The position numbers were made by a program, and so were the translations under genes. Positions 1 through 5,855 of a stretch of 6,152 bases of DNA are shown here, one piece after another. The notes beneath the pieces were generated by a model that saw only the letters and a program-made list of their open reading frames with translations, was not told the DNA's origin and made no database searches. The stretch is from Spirochaetales bacterium (GTDB lineage: Bacteria > Spirochaetota > Spirochaetia > Sphaerochaetales > Sphaerochaetaceae). The stretch lies in assembly GCA_012519125.1 (NCBI GenBank), contig JAAYQY010000016.1, forward strand, positions 1 through 6,152, in the 5' to 3' direction. Numbering within the stretch: the stretch's first letter is position 1; each line of letters opens with the position of its first letter.

Positions 1-40
1 AAACGTGGTACCATAGTCTCGTGCAAACGAAAAAACGTGA

Positions 41-60
41 GCTTCTGCACCGCAGAATGC
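41..60 (+). other. Imperfect inverted repeat / possible leader hairpin upstream of the operon
   Basis: TTCTGC (43-48) and GCAGAA (52-57) are perfect complements separated by ACC. The pairing extends by GC/GC (41-42 with 59-60) if T58 bulges. In RNA this would be a short stem with a 3-nt loop. It has no following T run, so it does not look like a terminator. Its 3' arm overlaps the next inverted repeat (57-72), so the two hairpins could not form together. Any role in regulation is inference. Confidence 0.3.
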
Positions 61-72
61 ACGCACGTGCAT
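57..72 (+). promoter_or_regulatory. 16-bp inverted repeat abutting the first Shine-Dalgarno site, candidate operator or hairpin
   Basis: ATGCACG (57-63), a CA spacer and CGTGCAT (66-72) form a perfect 7-bp inverted repeat. It ends one base before the AGGAGG (73-78) of the first gene. The size and symmetry fit a binding site for a dimeric repressor of the kind that often controls sugar operons. In RNA it could form a 6-bp stem with a GCAC loop beside the ribosome binding site. No regulator gene is in the window and no family consensus is matched exactly, so the role is unproven. Confidence 0.35.
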
Positions 73-82
73 AGGAGGGACC

Positions 83-1222
83 ATGGAAAAGATTGCATAC
101 GGAATGATTGGAGGAGGACCAGGCGCTTTCATTGGGGATGTACATAGAAAAGCCATCCGCATCGATGGGCTTGCACAGCTGAAAGCCGGCTGTTTTTCCC
201 GGGATGCAGCAAAGTCGAAAGCCTTCGGGGCAGAACTTGGCGTCGCTGAAGATCGCCTCTATACCGATTACCAACAGATGGCAAAGGCGGAAGCAAAACG
301 CAGCGATGGCATCAAATTCGCCGTCTGTGTAACCCCCAATGCCTCGCACTATGAGATTTGCAAGGCCTTCCTCTCCGAGGGCATCCACGTAGTCTGTGAC
401 AAGCCTCTTACCTGGACGATTGAGCAGAGCCAGGAGCTTGCTGATATCTGCAAGAAGAAGGGACTGCTGTTTGCCGTCACCTATACCTATACCGGATATC
501 CTGCGGTGAAGCAGATGCGCAAGATGGTGAAGGACGGCATGTTGGGAAACATCCGTTTCGTCAATGCCGAATATCCGCAAGACTGGCTTGCAAACCCGGT
601 TGACGAGCACAGTTCGATTGCACCTTGGCGCATGGACCCGAAGGTTTCGGGCATCTCCAACTGCCTCGGCGATATCGGGAGCCATATTGAGAACATGGTG
701 GCAACGGTCACCGGCCTGAAGATCAAACGCGTATGTGCTCGCCTGGACTCCTTGGTCGAAGGACGAACGCTGGACGACAACGCCTCGGTGATGGTTGAGT
801 ATGAAGGCGGTGCAAAGGGTCTGTACTGGTCGAGTCAGATAGCGTTCGGGTATGACAATGCCTTGAGAATCCGGGTGTTTGGGGAGAAAGGAGGCCTTGA
901 ATGGGCCCAGGAAGACCCCGACCACTTCTACTTCACTCCCAAAGACAGTCCCAAGCAGAAATGGAGCCGCGGCCGCGACCAGTTCGCTCCCGAAGCCCAG
1001 CAGTACTCTCGGGTTCCCAGCGGACACCCCGAAGGGCTCTTTGAGGCCTTTGCCAACATCTACAAGCCGTTCGTGCTTGCTTTGGCAAAGCAGATGAAGG
1101 GAGAGAAACTCAGTGCATCAGATCTGGACTTCCCCAGTGTAGAGATGGGGTTGGAAGGCGTGATTTTCATCAACAAGTGCGTACAGAGCAGCAAATCCGG
1201 CTCCGTATGGGTCAACGTATAA
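83..1222 (+). CDS. Gfo/Idh/MocA-family NAD(P)-dependent sugar oxidoreductase
   Basis: This 379-residue protein is of normal family length and likely acts in the cytoplasm, oxidising a hydroxyl of a sugar, cyclitol or glycoside with NAD(P). The N-terminal Rossmann fold starts almost at once: the glycine-rich GGGPGAFIGDVHR (residues 10-22) is the dinucleotide loop. VTPNASHYE (83-91) and CDKPL (105-109) follow, with K107 as the conserved lysine. The C-terminal alpha/beta domain carries GDIGSH (196-201), whose D197 and H201 match the family's catalytic Asp/His pair. SGHPEGLFEAFANIY (313-327) is typical of the C-terminal part. The ATG at 83 is preceded by AGGAGG (73-78) and puts the first beta strand right at the N-terminus, so this start is well supported. 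It is the first gene of the visible operon, 22 nt before a TIM-barrel isomerase and upstream of a sugar importer, which supports a catabolic role. Family assignment is firm; substrate is unknown (glucoside 3-dehydrogenase or inositol-type dehydrogenase are options). Confidence 0.93.
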   Translation: MEKIAYGMIGGGPGAFIGDVHRKAIRIDGLAQLKAGCFSRDAAKSKAFGAELGVAEDRLYTDYQQMAKAEAKRSDGIKFAVCVTPNASHYEICKAFLSEGIHVVCDKPLTWTIEQSQELADICKKKGLLFAVTYTYTGYPAVKQMRKMVKDGMLGNIRFVNAEYPQDWLANPVDEHSSIAPWRMDPKVSGISNCLGDIGSHIENMVATVTGLKIKRVCARLDSLVEGRTLDDNASVMVEYEGGAKGLYWSSQIAFGYDNALRIRVFGEKGGLEWAQEDPDHFYFTPKDSPKQKWSRGRDQFAPEAQQYSRVPSGHPEGLFEAFANIYKPFVLALAKQMKGEKLSASDLDFPSVEMGLEGVIFINKCVQSSKSGSVWVNV

Positions 1223-1244
1223 CACAAAACAAGGAGAAGACACC

Positions 1245-2237
1245 ATGGCAAGGATGGTAACGATTTTTACTGGTCAGTGGGCTGACCTTCCGTTTGAGAC
1301 AATGTGCAAGACTGTCAGTGAGATGGGCTATGACGGTGTGGAGATTGCCTGTTGGGGTGATCACATGAATGTGGAGAAGGCTGCAAAAGATCCTTCCTAT
1401 GTAGCAGAGAAGCTCGCTGTCCTGAAGAAGTACAACCTTGGTTGTTATGCGTTGGGCAACCATCTTGCCGGGCAGTGTGTCGGTGATGCCTTCGGCGATC
1501 CCCGTCTGGCAGGCTTTGCCCCCAAGAACCTTGCCGGCAACGACAAGGCGATCAGGGAGTGGGGCATCCAGCAGATGAAATACACCGCCCAGGCAGCAAA
1601 GAACATGGGCTGCAAGGTGGTCACCGGTTTCATGGGTTCTCCCATTTGGAAGTACTTCTACTCCTTCCCCGCCAACTCAGCCAAATTGATCGAGGATGGT
1701 TATCAGGAGATTTACGACCTGTGGACCCCGATTTTGGATGAGTTCGACAAGGCAGGCGTAACGTTTGCCCTTGAGGTCCACCCCTCTGAGATCGCCTACG
1801 ACTACTACAGCACCCTCAAGTTGCTTGAGGTGTTCAAGGGAAGAAAGACCCTCGGTTTGAACTTCGACCCCAGCCACCTGCAGTGGCAGGGTGTGGATCC
1901 CGCCCTCTTCTTCCGCGATTTCGCCTCCTCGATCTACCACGTGCATATCAAGGACAGCGTAGTCAAACTCGACGGAAGAAGCGGCATCCTCGGCTCTCAT
2001 CTCGCATTCGGTGACCTGAGACGCGGTTGGAACTTTGTCTCCCCCGGCCATGGTGATGTGAACTTCGACATGATCATCCGTGAGGCGAATGCAGCCGGCT
2101 ACCACGGCCCGCTCTCCGTCGAATGGGAGGACAACGGGATGGACAGGCTGTTCGGGGCCAAGGAAGCGCTCGAACTGGTGAGAAAGATTGACTTCGAGCC
2201 CTCGAATGTTGACTTCGACGGGGCAATGGAGAATTGA
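1245..2237 (+). CDS. Xylose-isomerase-like TIM-barrel sugar isomerase/epimerase
   Basis: The 330-residue product is a single TIM barrel of the xylose isomerase-like/AP endonuclease 2 superfamily, likely a metal-dependent cytoplasmic isomerase, epimerase or lyase. The putative divalent-metal ligands are visible at the expected strand ends: E177 in ALEVHP, D208 in FDPSH, H234 in YHVHIKD and E293 in SVEWED. The same Glu-Asp-His-Glu set is used by D-tagatose 3-epimerase relatives. The region GILGSHLAFGDLRRGW (247-262) is, from memory, a strongly conserved block in homologues that sit beside Gfo/Idh/MocA oxidoreductases. AAGGAG (1231-1236) lies 8 nt before the ATG. The stop shares one base with the next start, so it is probably translationally coupled to the transporter ATPase. 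Annotations often say 'sugar phosphate isomerase', but no kinase is nearby and the substrate may be an unphosphorylated keto-sugar. E. coli YcjR, a 3-dehydro-guloside 4-epimerase, is a functional precedent. Family is sure; reaction is inferred. Confidence 0.9.
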   Translation: MARMVTIFTGQWADLPFETMCKTVSEMGYDGVEIACWGDHMNVEKAAKDPSYVAEKLAVLKKYNLGCYALGNHLAGQCVGDAFGDPRLAGFAPKNLAGNDKAIREWGIQQMKYTAQAAKNMGCKVVTGFMGSPIWKYFYSFPANSAKLIEDGYQEIYDLWTPILDEFDKAGVTFALEVHPSEIAYDYYSTLKLLEVFKGRKTLGLNFDPSHLQWQGVDPALFFRDFASSIYHVHIKDSVVKLDGRSGILGSHLAFGDLRRGWNFVSPGHGDVNFDMIIREANAAGYHGPLSVEWEDNGMDRLFGAKEALELVRKIDFEPSNVDFDGAMEN

Positions 2238-3742
2238 TGGGCGAACCTACGATCCTGCTGGACCTGGAAGGCATAGTCAAGGAGTTCTCATCCGTCCGTG
2301 TTCTGGACCGGGTTTCCTTTGGCATACAAGCAGGGGAGATCATGGGACTGATCGGGGAAAACGGCGCAGGCAAGTCAACGTTGATCAAGATCATCAGCGG
2401 CATCTACCAAAAGACGGATGGAGTCATCCGTCTTGGTGGAAAGACTACGGAGATACCCGATTACATCACGGCAAAAAAGCTGGGGATCGGTATCGTTCCC
2501 CAGGAGTTCAACCTGATCAACTACCTTACGGTCTATGAGAATATCTTCCTCGGCAGCGAACTGCACAAGGGCCTCTTGTTGGACAAGGCTTCCATGCGCA
2601 GCGAGGCTGGGGCCCAGCTGAAAATGCTGAAGATGCCCTTGGACGTCAACAAGCATGTCAGCGAACTCTCAGTTGCAGAGAAGCAGATGGTTGAGATTGC
2701 CAAGGCGATGATTCTCGATGCTCGCATCCTCATCTTTGATGAGCCTACCACCACCCTCACGGCGGTGGAGGTGCAGACACTGTTCGACCTGATGCGAAAG
2801 CTCAAGCAGAAAGGGGTGACGATGATCTTCGTCTCCCATAAGCTGCAGGAGATCCTGACCATCTGTGATCGGGTTACCGTGCTCCGCGACGGAAAGCTCG
2901 TCAGTGTCGACCGTGTGGAAGATCTTACTACCCAGACTTTGGCCAAGAAGATGGTTGGGCGTGATTTCAATCAGGTGTTCCCGGATAAGATTGACAGCAC
3001 AGGCAAGTCGAACATCCTGGAGGTCGAGAACCTCAGTTCGGGCAGCGTCATCAAGGATATCTCCTTTACTCTGAGAAAAGGTGAGATCCTGGGTTTTGCA
3101 GGCCTTGTGGGAGCAGGACGTACTGAGACGATGGAAGCCTTGATGGGCCTGAGGAAGGCAGAGAAGGGATCGGTCCGCATACAGGGCAAGACGGTGAAGA
3201 TCCGCAGTACCAAGGATGCGGTTGCCCACGGTCTTGGTTACATCAGTGAAGACCGCCAAGGCAAGGGAATCGTCATGAACTATGATATTCCCAAAAATAT
3301 CAGCCTCATCTCGCTCAAGGAGAAGTACCTCAAGCGGGGGCTGATTGACAAGGCCAAGGAGGACGAGGCATCCGAACACTATATCAAGGAGTTCAGGATC
3401 GTCGCAGCTTCCAAGAAGTCCCAGCTGAGGTTCTTCAGCGGAGGCAACCAACAGAAGGTCTATCTCTCTCGCTGGATGGATACCGACCCCTCCATTCTCA
3501 TTCTTGATGAGCCGACACGGGGTATCGACATCAACTCCAAGAAAGAGATCTATGAGTTCATCCACCGTCTCGCGGAAGCTGAGATCAGTTGCATCATCAT
3601 CTCCTCCGAAATGGAAGAGATCATCGGAATGTGCAACCGTGTCTATGTCATGCGGGAGGGAAGGATGGCCGGCTGCCTCGAAAAGGAGCAGGTCACCGAG
3701 GAGAACATCGTGTTTCAAGCAACAGGCATTAAAAAGGTGTAG
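2237..3742 (+). CDS. Sugar ABC importer ATP-binding protein, two fused ATPase domains (RbsA/MglA type)
   Basis: This 501-residue protein powers uptake of the operon's sugar at the inner face of the membrane. Domain 1 (about 5-240) has Walker A GENGAGKST (40-48), Q-loop Q89, signature LSVAEKQ (144-150), Walker B ILIFDEP (164-170) and switch H201. Domain 2 (about 258-498) has a degenerate Walker A GLVGAGRTE (289-297, Lys replaced by Arg), SEDR in place of the Q-loop glutamine (337-340), signature FSGGNQQ (400-406), Walker B LILDEP (421-426) and Ser457 where the switch His should be. This asymmetry is usual for RbsA, MglA and XylG, so one competent and one degenerate ATP site is expected, not decay. 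The ATG at 2237 overlaps the upstream TGA (TGATG) and has GGAG at 2228-2231; a TTG one codon upstream is less likely. The permease gene follows after 6 nt. The exact sugar cannot be told from the ATPase. Confidence 0.95.
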   Translation: MGEPTILLDLEGIVKEFSSVRVLDRVSFGIQAGEIMGLIGENGAGKSTLIKIISGIYQKTDGVIRLGGKTTEIPDYITAKKLGIGIVPQEFNLINYLTVYENIFLGSELHKGLLLDKASMRSEAGAQLKMLKMPLDVNKHVSELSVAEKQMVEIAKAMILDARILIFDEPTTTLTAVEVQTLFDLMRKLKQKGVTMIFVSHKLQEILTICDRVTVLRDGKLVSVDRVEDLTTQTLAKKMVGRDFNQVFPDKIDSTGKSNILEVENLSSGSVIKDISFTLRKGEILGFAGLVGAGRTETMEALMGLRKAEKGSVRIQGKTVKIRSTKDAVAHGLGYISEDRQGKGIVMNYDIPKNISLISLKEKYLKRGLIDKAKEDEASEHYIKEFRIVAASKKSQLRFFSGGNQQKVYLSRWMDTDPSILILDEPTRGIDINSKKEIYEFIHRLAEAEISCIIISSEMEEIIGMCNRVYVMREGRMAGCLEKEQVTEENIVFQATGIKKV

Positions 3743-3748
3743 CACAAG

Positions 3749-4720
3749 ATGGGTGAAAACAAAATCGTTTCCTACTTCCGATCATTCAGGTTCAAGGACC
3801 ATTCGCTGGGAATGGCGTTCATCATCCTGATTGTCATCGCCACCTTTGTGGGATGGCCCAACTTCCTGAAGGTCAGGAACCTGACGAACATCCTCAGGCA
3901 GATCTCCTATACCGGGATCATCAGCCTCGGGATGACGCTGATCATCATCAGCGGAGGCATCGACCTCTCCGTTGGTTCCATGGCAGCCTTCGTGGGAGGA
4001 ATCTCAATCTTCTTCCTCAACCTCTTCGGCCCCACTTCAACGTTGGGCATCGTGCTGACCTTCCTTTTCGCTCTCGTATTGGGATCAGCGTGCGGGGCGC
4101 TCAATGGCATCATGGTCTCCAAGTTCAAGATGGCACCGTTCATAGTGACATTGGGTACCATGTCGATCTTTCGCTCCCTCATCCAGTATTTTTCCAATGC
4201 AGGCACCATCCTTTCGGTGAACATGGACTACGGAAAGCTCGGAAGCAGCATGTTTCTCGGCCTGCCCATTCCGGTATGGTGCTTCATCATCGTAGGGCTC
4301 GTCCTGCATGTGGTGCTCAACCATACCAGCTTTGGTCGCTACCTCTGCGCAACCGGAAGCAATGAGCAGGTAGCCAAGTACTCGGCCATCAACATTGCCA
4401 TCGTTAAGTTCCTTCCCTACGTCATCACCGGCTTTACCGTCGGCGTGACCGCAGTGATGTGGTCGAGCCGACTGAACTGCATCAACCCCAGCGACTGTGC
4501 CGGCTACGAGATGGATGCCATCGCGGCGGCTGTCATCGGCGGAACGCTGATGAGTGGGGGAAAAGGCAGCATCATCGGCACCATGATGGGTGCTGTGATG
4601 CTGGGCATCATCAACAACATGCTTGTCATGGGAGGCATCAGCGCCTTCCTGCAGCAGGCTGTGAAGGGTTTCGTGATTATTGTTGCGGTACTGCTTCAGT
4701 ACAACAACAGTAACAAATAA
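3749..4720 (+). CDS. Sugar ABC importer permease (RbsC-like, BPD_transp_2 family)
   Basis: This 323-residue integral membrane protein is about the usual length for single-permease CUT2 importers and would act as a homodimer in the inner membrane. A short basic N-terminus precedes a first hydrophobic segment at about 21-36. Further ones lie near 53-68, 75-92, 98-118, 129-147, 174-191, 220-238, 256-268, 275-297 and 303-317. Hallmarks are SGGIDLSVGS (68-77), PFIVTLGTMSI (130-140) and GYEMDAIAAAVIGGT (252-266), the last being the cytoplasmic region expected to contact the ATPase. The ATG at 3749 follows AAGGTG (3734-3739) by 9 nt and comes 6 nt after the ATPase stop. Only one permease gene is present, as expected for RbsABC systems and unlike CUT1 importers with two. 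Membrane boundaries are estimates by eye. Confidence 0.94.
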   Translation: MGENKIVSYFRSFRFKDHSLGMAFIILIVIATFVGWPNFLKVRNLTNILRQISYTGIISLGMTLIIISGGIDLSVGSMAAFVGGISIFFLNLFGPTSTLGIVLTFLFALVLGSACGALNGIMVSKFKMAPFIVTLGTMSIFRSLIQYFSNAGTILSVNMDYGKLGSSMFLGLPIPVWCFIIVGLVLHVVLNHTSFGRYLCATGSNEQVAKYSAINIAIVKFLPYVITGFTVGVTAVMWSSRLNCINPSDCAGYEMDAIAAAVIGGTLMSGGKGSIIGTMMGAVMLGIINNMLVMGGISAFLQQAVKGFVIIVAVLLQYNNSNK

Positions 4721-4735
4721 ACAGGAGGATTGGAT

Positions 4736-5734
4736 ATGAAGAAAGCATTGGTAATCGTTCTCTGCTTGGTCTTTTCGGTTGGCTTGGTGTTCGCACAAGG
4801 CGCCAAGGAAGCAAGTGTTCCCAAGATCGGCATCGCAGTACCTTCTCCCGACCATGGTTGGACCGGTGGTATCGGTTGGTGGGCTGACAAGGCTGTCAAG
4901 GAACTGCAAGAGCAGTATCCCGGCAAGTATGAGTTCAAGGTTCTGCATGCCGACGGCTATGCAAAGCAGATTTCCGATGTCGAAGACCTGATGGTCTGGG
5001 GCATGGATTATCTGGTCATCCTCCCCCACGAGTCCGCTCCGCTGACCCCGGTGGTGAAGGAAGCCCACGCTTCTGGCGTGAAGTGCATCGTTGTTGACCG
5101 TGGTCTTACCGACACAACGTTCGGCTATGTCAATCTTGCAGGCAACAACCCTGAGATGGGCAAGGTCTCCGGCATCTTCATGCGTGACTACATGAAAGCC
5201 AACAAGCTGACCAAGTACGTCGCCATGGGTGGTATGCCGGTCGTCATCGACGGCGAGCGCATGAATGCCTTCTTCGACGAGATGACCAAGGAACCGACCC
5301 TGATCAACCTCGCTGGTGGCAGAAGCTACGATTTCGCCGACTGGTCGACACAGAAGGGCCTCGAACTGATGGAAAACTACATCCAGATGTATCCCGAGAT
5401 CCACGCTGTATTCTGCCAGGATGACGATGTCATGACTGGTGTTCTGCAGGCTATCAAGGAGAGCGGCCGCAAGGACATCAAGCTGGTATTTGGTGGCGCC
5501 GGTTCGAAGGCAGCCTATGAGATGATCATGAACAACGATCCGCTGGTAAAGGCAACCGCCACCTACCACCCCTCGATGGTCTATGATGCGATCATGTACT
5601 GCCTCGATGTTGCCGAGGGAAGAAAGAGTGCAGATTTCCACACTGCAAAATCCCCGACTTCGGTGGTACTCCCCTCCGTTTTGGTCGACAAGAGCAACGT
5701 GATGGATCACTACGACAAGGATTCTGTGTTCTAG
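4736..5734 (+). CDS. Periplasmic sugar-binding protein of the ABC importer (RbsB-like, Peripla_BP_4 type)
   Basis: The 332-residue product captures the substrate outside the inner membrane and delivers it to the permease. Residues 1-20 form a signal peptide: MKK, a hydrophobic core, and VFA before Q21, a signal peptidase I site. Cys10 lies inside the core without a small residue before it, so a lipobox is unlikely and the protein should be soluble. The mature part is a two-lobe type I binding fold starting at KIGIAVPSPDHGW (30-42). Trp42, Trp48 and Trp49 could stack on a sugar ring. D121-R122 in VVDRG, the NNP at 137-139, QDDD (228-231) and GGAGSK (253-258) sit where RbsB relatives place ligand or hinge residues. 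AGGAGG (4723-4728) is 7 nt before the ATG at 4736; a TTG at 4730 is too close to it. The gene is last in the operon, 15 nt after the permease and just before the terminator. Ligand is unknown. Confidence 0.94.
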   Translation: MKKALVIVLCLVFSVGLVFAQGAKEASVPKIGIAVPSPDHGWTGGIGWWADKAVKELQEQYPGKYEFKVLHADGYAKQISDVEDLMVWGMDYLVILPHESAPLTPVVKEAHASGVKCIVVDRGLTDTTFGYVNLAGNNPEMGKVSGIFMRDYMKANKLTKYVAMGGMPVVIDGERMNAFFDEMTKEPTLINLAGGRSYDFADWSTQKGLELMENYIQMYPEIHAVFCQDDDVMTGVLQAIKESGRKDIKLVFGGAGSKAAYEMIMNNDPLVKATATYHPSMVYDAIMYCLDVAEGRKSADFHTAKSPTSVVLPSVLVDKSNVMDHYDKDSVF

Positions 5735-5759
5735 GTCTTAGGTTTTTCACTCGATTCCC

Positions 5760-5790
5760 ACAGGCTGTTGGTTTTCCAACAGCCTGTTTT
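5760..5790 (+). terminator. Rho-independent terminator of the five-gene operon
   Basis: A perfect 12-bp stem (A5760 to G5771 with C5776 to T5787) closes a TTTT loop, and T5787-T5790 forms a short T run. It lies 25 nt after the binding protein stop. The stem is strong but the T run is short, so termination may be incomplete. The reverse strand has no T run beyond the stem, so it acts, if at all, only on plus-strand transcripts. The stem-loop could also protect the 3' end of the binding protein message. Confidence 0.85.
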
Positions 5791-5825
5791 CGTCAGCAAA
5801 TGCACGCAACGCTTGTCGAAACTTC

Positions 5826-5855
5826 TTGTCCAGCTTGCGCTTATATGGATATGAT
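5826..5855 (+). promoter_or_regulatory. Candidate sigma-70-type promoter for the downstream sensory gene
   Basis: TATGAT (5850-5855) matches the -10 consensus TATAAT at five of six bases. TTGTCC (5826-5831) matches TTGACA at four of six, with an 18-bp spacer. Transcription would begin near 5861-5863. That places the start after the in-frame ATGs at 5845 and 5851 but at or just before the AGGAG at 5863, which bears on the choice of start codon. A match this weak can arise by chance in A/T-rich spacer. Confidence 0.35.

Noticed and set aside
6..17. Operon promoter near the left edge: palindrome TGGTACCA (6-13) and a -10-like CATAGT (12-17)
   Set aside because: CATAGT matches only four of six bases and its -35 would fall outside the window; the palindrome is short and unsupported.
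2234..2236. TTG as the start of the ATPase gene
   Set aside because: The ATG one codon later has the better distance from GGAG (2228-2231) and forms a standard TGATG overlap.
3101..3130. Loss of the Walker A lysine in the second ATPase domain as a sign of decay
   Set aside because: GAGRTE in the second domain is normal for RbsA/MglA-type proteins, as is Ser in place of the second switch His.
2669..3745. A 358-codon minus-strand open frame opposite the ATPase gene
   Set aside because: The plus strand here encodes a clear double ATPase with every expected motif; the antisense product has no recognisable family features.
4730..4732. TTG as the start of the binding protein gene
   Set aside because: It lies one base after AGGAGG, too close for initiation; ATG at 4736 is 7 nt away and begins a normal MKK signal peptide.
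4085..5710. A 541-codon open frame on the minus strand across the permease and binding protein genes
   Set aside because: Both plus-strand genes lie in the same frame, so codon bias keeps one antisense frame free of stops across the junction. Its translation is rich in His and Asp with no recognisable domain.
5800..5802. In-frame ATG as the start of the sensory gene
   Set aside because: It has no ribosome binding site and sits 10 nt after the terminator's T run, and the extra residues add nothing recognisable.
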